From positions 970,201 to 1,034,200 of the forward strand of contig NC_085106.1 in NCBI RefSeq assembly GCF_963422355.1: DNA of 64,000 nt. The letters are read 5' to 3'. This DNA is from Corticium candelabrum. Its lineage: Eukaryota > Porifera > Homoscleromorpha > Homosclerophorida > Plakinidae. The notes under the pieces are model-generated. The model did no database searches. It was not told where the DNA came from and was given only the letters and a program-made list of their open reading frames with translations. Made by a program: the position numbers and the translations under genes. Position 1 is the first letter of the stretch. Each line of letters begins with the position of its first letter. Shown in pieces: positions 15,783-36,154 of the stretch.

Positions 15783-16561
15783 TTGAGAAAGAGCACGTCG
15801 GATACGGAGATGACACCCACGTTTCATGTTGCACACGCGCGCGTTAGATTGTAAACGTAGATGCCTACAAATGTTGTTTAGAGTGAAGTCCAATATTCTC
15901 AGCGATTCCTGGTCGTGAATTGAATGCGTTCATAATCGACATTTGAATTAATGCTTTTAATTGGAGTCACGTGCAACGAAGGTTTACTAAGCTGTATAAC
16001 GCGCGCTAACGAGTGAAGAAAAATGCGTGGGTGTGATATGGACCAAATGCGAATCTATTTGCGAATTCGCATACGGGCAAACTAATTAACCCGATACGGA
16101 GCCTCTGGTTAAATGTGGAGTAACTAAAAATTTATTCGCATTTATTATGTATCTGGTTTAGCCTTGCGTAGCCAGACCGCTCAGCACATCTTTACACAGA
16201 TAGCGAGACGAATAACTAAGTAATCTACTGATACAACTGTCATGTTACTACTGTGTCACTACACTCTACAACTGTAACAGTAAAACTGGCGTTGACATAC
16301 TTTGTATTGATGTACATGCAGCATTACTGTTTAGAAACTGTGTTTCCCTAGTAATTATTAAAACAATAAATTAATACACAGAGAAAAGACTAAGATGTAA
16401 TTGTGCCAAAATTATTATAAAAAGCTTTCAGTGCTCGTTACTAATTAGTAAGTTAGTAAGTGCTGCACTGGCTTTATCGAACTCAAACTCATGAATTATA
16501 GCTAATTCTCTCAATCACTTCTATAACAATACTTCACTATTTGTCAAGTCATATTACTCGA
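15783..16561. other. Intergenic region, SLC35E3 start to LRGUK end
   Basis: It contains one TCACGTGC E-box at about 15966 and otherwise AT-rich sequence. I see no coding exon. Confidence 0.55.
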
Positions 16562-24066
<7,505 letters not shown>

Positions 24067-24546
24067 AGCTACATCCGTGGAGATATCAACTAGCTAGAAC
24101 TAGTTTGGTTTGATTTGTACGTAGTGTATGTATGCACCTACACTTTCTGCGGAGGAAAAATTAGTAATACGTAGTGTTAACGTTTTTTGACTCAACCAAT
24201 TCGTACAATGTAGTCTACACGTGCAGAGTGTCCGTGAAATGTTTGTCACGTGATTTTCTATAGCCTCGCGATGCCAGTTCATCTTACGTCATTCTAATTA
24301 CCAGAAAATTAATTAAAAATGGCCGCGTTCTAGGCATATAGCATTTGAACGCCACAGCATGTACACTGTGGATGTGTGCATTGCACTGCTGTACTCCTAG
24401 CCATGCATCTTCAACACACCAATTAATCTTAGTGACTAGAGCTCAGTGACTATCAGCACAAACTATGGTGTACAAGCTTCTCTAATTAATTAATTAAAAT
24501 ACAGCAAAATACCTACAAAGAGAACGCAAGCTGGCCTGTCAACACG

Positions 24547-25629
24547 TTATTTACTAAACGCATCATAAACATTCTCTGCAAATTTCTGAACCTCGGAAAG
24601 AGAAGTCACAGTTTGTAAAAGTTGTCCCGAATCGTCTAACAATTCCGGTACAATATTTGTGATTATCGGAAGAATTTTTGCCAACGGAAGACTTCCATTG
24701 GCTACGTGACCTTTGTGACCATCTCTAGCATCAAATTGTTGCTCTAATGTCTTTACAACACACTGCAATCCACGTGTAATACACCGTACAAGAACATGAT
24801 GAAAGTCGTTGCTTTCCAGAAAGTCTTTAGTTGCTGCATTGAGCTTCTTCATTTCGTCTTGTTCATTCTGCAACAGACTAGAACAAGCTGCATCCATGCT
24901 GTCCACAGGCAAAATGAAAGCAACAAAACTGTCTAGCCTTGATGGCGATGCCTCCTTCCTACCATGTGTTCCCTCAATGTTTTGACACACACAACTTATT
25001 AGCTCCCAAAGTCTCTCGACCGTGAGTTGCTCCTTCAGACTAACTAACCGAAAGACATCACACACGGCATCTCTTGTGCTTTGACTAAACGCCTGTATTC
25101 CGTCACGAAGAACACAGTGCACAAGATTCAAGTACTCACGTTGGACACCTTCACTGACCTCAACCTCGACCAAACCATTTCCACCTTCCTCGTTTAAACT
25201 ATCCAAGTACATATTTCCTCCGAGTATATTTAACTGTAAACGCAAGAATACGACGAGAAAACAGCATGTGTAAACAGAAACGATGAGTTGAGTGACTGTA
25301 GTGATCTTCATGTCCTCCCATAGTTGCAGAGCATTGGCGCTACTGGTTGATTTCAACTGGACTTTCAACCGTTCAACATCCAGATTTTCGTATAGAGCCT
25401 GTTTGAGTGCTGGTAGTAATGAACGTACTGTCATGTCACACGTCCTCTGGTTGCTCTCGAAATGGTGTTCTAGTCGAGCTTCGTTTATGAGGAAAGCTTC
25501 GCACTCGGCGGCTCTAGAGGACAAGTGCCATTTGACAAGCTTGAAAGCAACGTATCCTCCCACAAAAATCGCTCCAGATAGAAGCAATTTGCGTTTATGT
25601 CGATTGCAGACAGCAACAAAGCTAGCCAT
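24547..25629 (-). CDS. PEX3: Peroxisomal biogenesis factor 3
   Basis: A single-exon frame of 360 aa from ATG 25629, close to the usual length (about 373). PEX3 is a peroxisomal membrane protein that docks PEX19 and inserts other membrane proteins. The start is MASFVAVCNRHKRKLLLSG with a basic patch and one membrane segment (LLLSGAIFVGGYVAFKLV), the known peroxisome-targeting layout. Conserved blocks: MTVRSLLPALKQALYENL, LQLWEDMKITTVTQLI, FLVVFLRLQLNILGGNMYLD. The C-terminus (QKFAENVYDAFSK) also fits. No introns, whereas vertebrate PEX3 has many, so a processed-gene origin is possible, though no frame damage is seen. Confidence 0.95.
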   Translation of the reverse strand: MASFVAVCNRHKRKLLLSGAIFVGGYVAFKLVKWHLSSRAAECEAFLINEARLEHHFESNQRTCDMTVRSLLPALKQALYENLDVERLKVQLKSTSSANALQLWEDMKITTVTQLIVSVYTCCFLVVFLRLQLNILGGNMYLDSLNEEGGNGLVEVEVSEGVQREYLNLVHCVLRDGIQAFSQSTRDAVCDVFRLVSLKEQLTVERLWELISCVCQNIEGTHGRKEASPSRLDSFVAFILPVDSMDAACSSLLQNEQDEMKKLNAATKDFLESNDFHHVLVRCITRGLQCVVKTLEQQFDARDGHKGHVANGSLPLAKILPIITNIVPELLDDSGQLLQTVTSLSEVQKFAENVYDAFSK

Positions 25630-26502
25630 GCTATCTGGTATGTTATCCGGGTATCTTATCCGGGTTATGATGTTGAAACCACGCGACTGTTTCTGTACTA
25701 TTGTCTAAAAATGTCCTGTAGTGTTGTCTAAGCCGTTGTTCCCGTTTGGCCGTCTAGAAAATAAAAAAACTAGAGAAGAGGAGTTGGTGTAGTCTAGGTC
25801 TACGTACGGGAGATTGCGAATCTTGAGTACGTACACACTGTACACATCATACGTATGATGTAATCATTATATTACATTAAGTTAAGTCGTTATATGTAGA
25901 GTGCCAATACAATCATGCATCATGCAGCAACATGCATGTCTCATCACATGGACACTACGTGTAGCACTAATTTACGTAGCTTAGTAACTAGATACTCTAG
26001 TCATCGCTAGAGTTTGTCTAGCAGATCAAGTTTCTAGATTTTCAATCGACAAGCTTGTCTCTGCATGATATCGGATCTAAATTTATCAATCGCAAAACGT
26101 GTCTCTGCATGCTGTCTCTAAAAAATATTGTAGTGGCACATATGCCATGCATGCAGAATCATGATGTGCATGACCAAAGCCATAGGCAACTGTGGTATGT
26201 ATGTACTTGTATACCAAATGATCCCTCTGCTAGTGGTATAATATACAGAGCTATGCCAGATTTCTCCCCAACCGGAAGTGGCTGATGCAACTTCAAATTA
26301 TTATCAGATTATGTACCAGAACATACATCGCCCGCTGTTGCCACGCTCTACCCTCGTGTTTATTTGAAATCCAATCAAATACCATCCAATCAGAGCAAAA
26401 ACCAAATTTTATCGTCATATCCGGTGGGAGACATACTAAAACCAGTGCACTTCCTTCCAATCGGATTCTGGCCGATCTGCTCGACCAAGACGTTTGGTAA
26501 TA
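25630..26502. other. Intergenic region, PEX3 to DUF4397-like gene
   Basis: Divergent starts about 870 bp apart. Apart from a TACGTACG-rich stretch (25795-25850), I see no exon, repeat array or RNA gene. Confidence 0.55.
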
Positions 26503-28302
26503 ATGAACGCGATATTTTATCCTTTACTCGCCACTGCTCTGCTGCTTCAGTCGTCTAGCGTGGACACACACACAGTGAGGGTACTGAACGGCTATCCTCG
26601 TGCTCATCCGATTTTTGTAACTTTGCCTGGATTGGCACCGTTCGCTCTCAACTACAACGACATCATCAATGTGACATCGCAATTGAGTTCTACGACCCGT
26701 GCCACAGTTCAAGGAGGCAACAGTAAGGACAATAGTATGGAATAGTAGAATGCTTATGGAATAGTAGAATGCATATGGAGACAAAGTGGAACACAAACGA
26801 ATGCCATACACAACTGTTATCACGACTTATCCTCTGTTTTTTTAGTGACCGTTCAGACTCAAGTGGAAGGATTAGTGACAGGTGTCGCTGAAGGTTTCCT
26901 GGTGATTGAACCTTCAGCAGGCAGTCAACAACTAGAGGCAACGTTCCAGACGTGGCAGGCAGATACGAGCCAACTGGCCAGGAATAAGTCATTCTTAGTC
27001 ATTCGCAATTCATTCGATGGAAACAACTTAGGTACATTAGTAAATTGCATTTAGACAACTGAAGCGTAGGTAGATGCTGCATGCCCGCATCTAGTAACTC
27101 CACGATGTTCTCATTGCCAGATGTCATCACATTCTCTGCTCAAAAATACTCTGCTGGCCAAACCGAAGGCAGCCTTGTGAGACTCGTCAACGCAATGGGT
27201 AAACGAGAATCGTACACGCTGTATGTATCTTCCGGAAGTTACCAACTCAAGGTAACGCCTCCCGTTTTAGCTGCTAATCCTGACTCACTATGACACTGCT
27301 GTTTGGCATATATATGGTTGTGTAGATTGTGCCAACTGGCAGCGTTAGCAACGTAGACGATTTCAAGAACGTCGCGTCGCTTGTGGAGGAGTTTGACTTC
27401 CGAGCAGAGGCGGGTGAGAGGTACTACACGGCGGTGATTGGATTATCCGGCTCTACAAATGAATACAAACCGAAAGTGGTTAGTGTGCCGCCTCTAAAAC
27501 GGGCAACAAGCACGTCTGCACCTCTCACGCGTCTCTACGTGATCAACGCCTATGCTGGCTATTCTAGCGTTCAGGTTTGGCTCGCTAGATTCGGGTGATG
27601 ATCATGTAGTGTAGGAATTTCGTTCTTGTATGCAGGTTAGCGTTAGTGGACGGTTGCTTTCACGGATGCCGTTTGGATCAGTGCATGGAGAACTTCTCTA
27701 TCTAGCAAAAGGAAGCAGTATTGCACTAGCAAGAGGAAATGGTGAGACCACTATACACCTAGACAACACCAGTTTAGGTCTCTTGGCAGTGTAACCTTTC
27801 TGTCTTATGTAACCTGTCTGTTAGACCTCATATATTACCAGTACTGTACACACACTCGCTTATGTCCAGAGACTTCACTTTGTCATGTCTCTGTCTGTCT
27901 GTCCATTTGCCTCAAAGTTGAAAATGACTAGACTAGGGTAACCCTATGTGATTTACATCAGACACAAAGAATCCTATTAGCTACCACAAACTACACCTAC
28001 TATGCACACTACATTGCACATCCAGTTCTTCACCCATTACCCCATCTCCCACGACCTCCTGTTATCCTTTGCAATATTCCAAGTATCACTCCAGCATTAG
28101 CTTTCTGCATGATTACAGCCATTTGTTTCCTCCAGTAATAGACAGACTCAGAGTAATTGTTCTTCCCTTGATAGTCCCGTGTGCTCTAGACGCAAGAGTA
28201 TTAAGATATCTTTCTGCTTCCTGTCCCCATCTCCCAAAGTTCTCACAGACTAACGGAATGAGCGTTGGGCTAGTAGTACCTCCACCAGACAGGGCTAGCT
28301 TA

Positions 28303-28333
<31 letters not shown>

Positions 28334-29391
28334 AATACATATATTTTCATACTGATCAGCACTATTGCAGTCTAATTTTCCAAACACCAGTCCAAAAGCT
28401 CACAATCGGCCACACAATAAAACCCAACTACTTATGATTAACAAATGCTTCATCAACGTTCAGAGAATTTTTAAACTGTCCTGCTCTTCCTAATTTTCTA
28501 TTAATCACATTAGCATTGTCTGTCTGTCTGTCTAATAAGATATTTTTGACTTTACAGACCAGTTTCAATACAATGTCATGGAGCAGGTGCCATATGCTGC
28601 ATCTGATTGTATCACAGTCATCAGAGAGCCACAGAAAAATGGCATGCAGATTCCAACGCCTCATTTCGATTGCCGACCCAGAGAGCATGTCAACAAGGCA
28701 AAAGCACTGATTTTCGTGTACAACAGCATTTACAACAACACAGACGGAATTGGTATTCATCTTTTTCATTCATATCAGCTCCCAATAAATAATTTTTCTA
28801 TATGCTTGATGTTTCAGATATCATTGCGTTGCCAAAAGCAGCCAACACAACCGTTCCACTGCAGTTCATTGCTCAAGGGTTGCAATCCAGAGGTAGCAAA
28901 ACAGCCACTCTAGATGCACAGCAATACACAGTCAAGGCAAGACAAGACACATTGCTGTCACAATCCAAATACATTTGAACTCTGTTGTCTTGTACACACA
29001 GGCCGTGCCTTCAGGTACTGTCACAAGCAGGAGAGAGTTTGAAGCTGCGTCTTCGTTTATACAACTTACAGACATCTCACCACGAGGTGGCATTCATTAC
29101 TATATTAGTCTGCATGGTATCCAAGGCAGCACAAACCTCATCTACCAGATTGACCTGTCAAGTTACCCGGATATTGTACAGAAGAGAATCAAGCCTACTA
29201 CAGGCGAGTTCAACACATTCGTTGCAACCGAATTCATTGCAACCGAATTCATTGCAACTGACGGTGGTGAACAAGATAGTAAGGGTGACGATCATAATGT
29301 ACGATCTGCTAGTCTGTCAAAGTCTCCGTCGTTTGTATTCTTCTTGATCAGTTTTGTAGCTAGTTTCGGTATCAGCGTCTTGGTAAACTAA
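26503..29391 (+). CDS. Secreted, GPI-type protein with DUF4397-like repeats
   Basis: Eight exons in phase, 531 aa: 26503-26722, 26846-27031, 27121-27251, 27326-27574, 27636-27741, 28558-28752, 28818-28936, 29002-29391. The signal peptide is MNAIFYPLLATALLLQSSS. Beta-rich repeats follow, starting VRVLNGYPRAHPIFV, VRLVNAMGKRESYTLYV and LYVINAYAGYSSVQVSV. Their rhythm of xRVxNA...xVxVxVxG resembles DUF4397 domains of bacterial and algal surface proteins. It ends in a hydrophobic tail (FVFFLISFVASFGISVLVN) after a serine-rich spacer, as in GPI-anchored proteins. A 15-bp unit is tandemly doubled in the last exon (TEFIATEFIA). The intron after 28936 begins GC. Intron 5 carries LINE copies J and K. 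Function unknown; the domain call is by pattern only. Confidence 0.75.
27904..28295 (-). mobile_element. RLE-type LINE fragment J
   Basis: Minus-strand copy encoding LIPLVCENFGRWGQEAERYL and NTLASRAHG, the FGxWG-xx-AexYL signature of the family. A short TGTC run (27890-27903) lies on its 3' side and the long array 28296-28333 on its 5' side. That array is also the 3' tail of copy K. Confidence 0.6.
28296..28333. repeat. (TCTG)n array between LINE copies J and K
   Basis: A pure TCTG run joining AAGCTAGC of J to the CAATACATATATTTTC 3' signature of K. Confidence 0.9.
28334..28517 (-). mobile_element. RLE-type LINE fragment K
   Basis: A very short copy with only NANVINRKLGR codons plus the 3' UTR. 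It ends (minus strand) AAAATATATGTATTGACAG and is bounded by TCTG arrays at 28296-28333 and 28518-28532. It lies in intron 5 of the DUF4397-like gene, 25 bp from the exon. Confidence 0.6.
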
Positions 29392-29578
29392 ACTGTCTTT
29401 TGTCCTCGTAGTTTGTGTTCTATCTGTAACTGTCTGTGTATATTCGTAAATACACTAAAGTTGTCTATCAAGTAATATATTCCAGTTGCAGTTATACAAA
29501 CACCGTAACATGCTCAACAGCTAACAACGAAACAAAAGTCTGTCACAAACAATGCAGACTCATCCGTGCAAGTGATAG

Positions 29579-30973
29579 TCATGGTACGATTGGCGTGCTG
29601 GCAACAGCCGCGCTTTCACAGCTGCACTCGTCTGTCCCTCTACGAATGCGAAAAAATCCATCTTCACCCCACATTTCACCCCAGCTGTTCTCGATAATCC
29701 AGTATGGTTCTCCAGTTTCAATGTCACGACCATACCCCACCACAAGTACACCATGATTGACCAACTCAAATGGATCAAACTCGCCTCCGGTGAGTGTGTC
29801 ACTTTCATTTGTAAAAACATGATGATAAATCCCTGACTTGTAAGTCAAGAAATCTTTGTACACCTCAAAAGCAATAGAGAACGGTCCATTCCTAACCAGC
29901 TCCAGCTGCATTAAAGCTGCATTACATGCTCCATAGTATCCCCCAACATAATAGTAGTCGGTGGCATAGAAACGAGTACAATTATGAGAAGTAATACATT
30001 TACTGTCCTTGCCCAAGTACGGAAAACAGTGCTCTTCAACGACTCCAAAGTCTTCCGCATATTTTCCAGCAGTTACATACGGGAACCCACCCTCGCATCC
30101 TTGGGAATACTCTGAACAACCAATAATATCTTGTGGAGAGAAGACAACGTTCACTTGATTTTGTGTCTGAATCCTGAGTCTCGATTCCAGCATCCCCATT
30201 GATGCAAATGCAAAGCAACTGCCACAATGGCCCTGATTACGAACATCCGGAACAAAGTTCATGCCTTGGTCTGTGTGTCTCCAGTCAAACGACTCCGGAA
30301 GTGCTGATACTAGATCAAGGAGTTCTTCTGTGATTTCTGCCGGTTTCGCTCCCTTTGGTTGTCCTGAAGAGAAACCTCCAGCACGAGCCACCACTTCAGC
30401 AACTGTGTACAAATTCAATTCAGGGTACAGCTCGGCTGTCCAAGAAGACTGTACTTTGTTGATTGCTTTCACATAACTCTCACTAATAGAAAGTTTTTGC
30501 GACAGCACAGCTTCACTCGGTTTCGCCTCGGCAGCCTTCTTCCTGCCTGGAGTTACCTTCATGCCAACATAACAAGCCCAATCCCTTCCGAGTGTATCGT
30601 GGCTCCATCCGGGTAATGTCTCATCGCAAATGCTCGTGTAGTTTTTTTCGGAAATTTTCTTGTACATCGAAAACGCAAAGTATTTCTTATCATTGATAAC
30701 AACTTCAAAGCCCTGATTATAGACCATGGTCCAGAAACCAACGTTGCCGTCTCGGTCGGAAACGTCGGCTGGATGATAAAGCTGCAGTGTGATGTTGCTC
30801 ACGGATCCGGATATGTCGTAGTCGCTGCAGTCGAGAGTGTTGTCATTCATACCTGGTCCCACGGAGAAAACCCACTCTCCCACAACATCTTCATACGTGC
30901 AGTTTGCTGGTGTATCGGCGTGGAGAAGGGAGACCAGACCGGCCAAGAAAATAGTAACTGTGAGGAGATTCAT
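29579..30973 (-). CDS. CTSC: Cathepsin C (dipeptidyl peptidase 1)
   Basis: An intronless 464-aa frame, matching the usual 463 aa. Cathepsin C is a lysosomal papain-family (C1) exopeptidase that removes N-terminal dipeptides and activates other proteases. The signal peptide is MNLLTVTIFLAGLVSLLHA. The exclusion domain begins DTPANCTYEDVVGEWVF, whose Asp blocks the active-site cleft in the family. The propeptide is residues of about 145-235. The mature domain starts LPESFDWRH. Catalytic residues visible: Cys in GHCGSCFAFASMG, His in LVNHGVLVVGYG, Asn in IENSWGEMWGEDGF. Convergent with the DUF4397-like gene (187 bp apart). A paired E-box inverted repeat lies upstream. Confidence 0.97.
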   Translation of the reverse strand: MNLLTVTIFLAGLVSLLHADTPANCTYEDVVGEWVFSVGPGMNDNTLDCSDYDISGSVSNITLQLYHPADVSDRDGNVGFWTMVYNQGFEVVINDKKYFAFSMYKKISEKNYTSICDETLPGWSHDTLGRDWACYVGMKVTPGRKKAAEAKPSEAVLSQKLSISESYVKAINKVQSSWTAELYPELNLYTVAEVVARAGGFSSGQPKGAKPAEITEELLDLVSALPESFDWRHTDQGMNFVPDVRNQGHCGSCFAFASMGMLESRLRIQTQNQVNVVFSPQDIIGCSEYSQGCEGGFPYVTAGKYAEDFGVVEEHCFPYLGKDSKCITSHNCTRFYATDYYYVGGYYGACNAALMQLELVRNGPFSIAFEVYKDFLTYKSGIYHHVFTNESDTLTGGEFDPFELVNHGVLVVGYGRDIETGEPYWIIENSWGEMWGEDGFFRIRRGTDECSCESAAVASTPIVP

Positions 30974-31062
30974 AGTAGTCTGTCCGCATCAACGTTACGC
31001 ATGCGCAGCTGGACCGTGGTTCTGGCACCGCCGCATATCCGGGGTAGTCTTCTTTTAACCCT

Positions 31063-31123
31063 GCTTTCTGCACGTGATGCTTTCTTCTCTCCTCCCACTT
31101 TCCTCCCATCACGTGCAGAAAGC
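31063..31123. promoter_or_regulatory. 17-bp perfect inverted repeat holding two E-boxes
   Basis: GCTTTCTGCACGTGATG at 31063-31079 is the exact reverse complement of 31107-31123, with a 27-bp pyrimidine-rich spacer. It lies 90-150 bp upstream of the CTSC ATG. Each arm contains CACGTG. TCTGCACGTGATG is shared with the array at 11452-11520. Lysosomal genes of vertebrates use CACGTG-type CLEAR elements (TFEB); the parallel is inference. Confidence 0.65.
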
Positions 31124-31352
31124 TAGCTAGTTTCCAGGGGAGAGGAGAAATACGTTTTGGAGCACAGGAGAGAGAAATATGTTTTCGGGCACAATATTCT
31201 ACACAGGCACTTAGCTGTCACACAACAATTCAAAATTTGACACAGCTGCAGCATACATATACATGAATACAAATTTTTAGTTGCTCATAATCTTAATTAA
31301 TTAAAAAACATTTTAATGCTTACGTGCATAAACAGTTAGAAGTAATTCTCTT

Positions 31353-32555
31353 TTAGCTAAATGTTTTGGTGGATGTGGACTGTACTGGTATGACCATGTT
31401 CCACCATTCAGGCCCTTCCAATCCCATATCAGTGGCAAAGAAAACATGACTGACATGTCCATTGCTATCAAGCAAGACTTCTGGTCTTTCCATCCTTGAC
31501 TGCTTTCTTATTTTACCATCACTCCATGTGTTGACGGTGCTGTAAGCTAATGGTGGACTGGTAAACTGCCAAGTGTGCCCATTGTCCTTTGAATAAGCAT
31601 GTGCACCAGAATATCCTGCATGAGTCACCGTACCTCGAAAGTTTTTGACAAACATGTGCACTGTATCTGACTTCTGATCGTACCAAATGCTTGGATCTTC
31701 AAAATTGAAAGAATTTTTAGGGCAAGGAAGAATAGGATCATCTTGAAGACGAATGTAAGGTCCCTTCCAATGCTGAGCAGATGCAACCCCAATACACACA
31801 GTACTCTGTCTCTCTGACCCTGGAGGAGTTGATGCTTTGTATACTGCAAGAATTGTGCCATTCTTCAGTACAGTCACAGCTACATTTGTTGTCATTCTAT
31901 CATCCCATTTGCCAGGTCGAGGAGAAATAATTGGGTCTGGCAGCCGAGACCAGGGTCCTGTAATTTTTGGTGCATATGCCAATCCGACTCTTTGTGTTTC
32001 TTGAGCATTTTCACTGTGTGAAGGTTGCAATTGTGTTGGCGTCGATCCGTTGTATGTGTCACCCGTGTAATACAACAGAAATGTGCCATCTTTTGCTTGA
32101 ATGATCTTTGGGTTCATACATGATCTATCCCAATATTGTTGATTAGTAGTGGACATATGATAAGGGAGAACTATTTCGACAAACTGATATGGCCCGATTG
32201 GTGTCTTGCTTGTAGCTCTGGCTATCTGACCATTCGTCAGCCAGTGGTTGCCAAAGGATAAATTCCTGGGAAATATAGCAGCAAACATGTGGTATTCTCC
32301 ATCGACAAATACAACCTGGCTGCCCCAAATCCAAAACTTGTCCGACTTAAAGCCAGACTTGATAGGAATGGTGTGGTTATCAATGTGAGCACATGTTGGT
32401 CCTCGAAAACCGGGATCACACTTGCAAACACCTTCACTACACTTCCCCATATACGAGCAGTCTTCGTCTGTCGTGCAAGCTGCTGAGCAGGAAACCAGGA
32501 AATGTAGAAGAATGACTACACAAAGAGTCATGGACAGATGATAGATTAAGCCCAT
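31353..32555 (-). CDS. Secreted EGF plus five-bladed beta-propeller (GH43/117-like) protein
   Basis: An intronless frame; with Met at 32555 it is 400 aa. An upstream in-frame Met (32615) would place a signal peptide too far inside. The signal peptide is MGLIYHLSMTLCVVILLHFL. An EGF-like module follows (CTTDEDCSYMGKCSEGVC then CDPGFRGPTC). Then comes a repeat-rich domain with blade-type motifs: WGSQVVFVDGEYHMF, SCMNPKIIQAKDGTFLLYY, VGLAYAPKITGPWSRL, DPSIWYDQKSDTVHMF, YSKDNGHTWQF, RMERPEVLLDSNGHVSHVF. This blade pattern is typical of glycoside-hydrolase families with five-bladed propellers. The enzyme activity and substrate cannot be read from sequence. N-glycosylation sites (NLS, NGS, NGT) support secretion. 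Confidence 0.75.
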   Translation of the reverse strand: MGLIYHLSMTLCVVILLHFLVSCSAACTTDEDCSYMGKCSEGVCKCDPGFRGPTCAHIDNHTIPIKSGFKSDKFWIWGSQVVFVDGEYHMFAAIFPRNLSFGNHWLTNGQIARATSKTPIGPYQFVEIVLPYHMSTTNQQYWDRSCMNPKIIQAKDGTFLLYYTGDTYNGSTPTQLQPSHSENAQETQRVGLAYAPKITGPWSRLPDPIISPRPGKWDDRMTTNVAVTVLKNGTILAVYKASTPPGSERQSTVCIGVASAQHWKGPYIRLQDDPILPCPKNSFNFEDPSIWYDQKSDTVHMFVKNFRGTVTHAGYSGAHAYSKDNGHTWQFTSPPLAYSTVNTWSDGKIRKQSRMERPEVLLDSNGHVSHVFFATDMGLEGPEWWNMVIPVQSTSTKTFS

Positions 32556-33060
32556 CGTTAGACTATCACCTTGCGCTAAACTGCGTAGGCCACGCACAGA
32601 AGTCCTACTGTACAAGGTCGTAGCTCCGCCCCTCTAGGTGCTAGGATTCCAAGGCCGAAAAACACGTGTGATATAAACACATCTGTAAGTGGAATATATC
32701 CCTCAATAAAACAGCATTTAATATTTCATATTTTCGCCTTTCTAAATTGTGTACAATTTAGGACTCTGGTGCACATAATTCCTCCAAGTAGAATAGTGTG
32801 ACACCATGCAAGTGTATTTATTGTCCAGTCACTGTAGAATCTTAATTAGCGCATAAGCGCCTGCCAAGCTCTTCATGGGTCTTACTTACACAGGCACCAG
32901 ACACTTTTTAGTGCCAGTGAATGCTCTCGCTTGTGTGTAGGATAACAACTCACAGATACATATTTCCTTTCAATATCTACTAATTAATTATAGGTTGACT
33001 TCATGAAACTATCATATCAATATGTAGCAATTTACGCACGTACTTATACATTGACCAATT
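32556..33060. other. Intergenic region, propeller gene start to NAA10 end
   Basis: It includes an ACACGTGTG E-box at about 32663 upstream of the propeller gene. No coding exon seen. Confidence 0.5.
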
Positions 33061-35978
<2,918 letters not shown>

Positions 35979-36154
35979 CGTCAGTCCCTTCAACACGTGC
36001 GCCTCCTCACACTGTTCCAGATATCCGGGTTGTTTGTGACGTCATCTCCATGGACACCAAAACGTGCTTCAGTGTTTGCCACATATAATTACAACAGTCG
36101 CTCTCCTTCTGGGTCATAAAACCCACTCAACATCCTCTCTACGACAAAAACGCC
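35979..36154. promoter_or_regulatory. Divergent promoter between NAA10 and ODF3-like
   Basis: The two start codons are 176 bp apart on opposite strands. An ACACGTGC E-box lies at about 35993. Nothing else fills the space, so the region must carry both 5' UTRs and a shared promoter. Confidence 0.6.
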
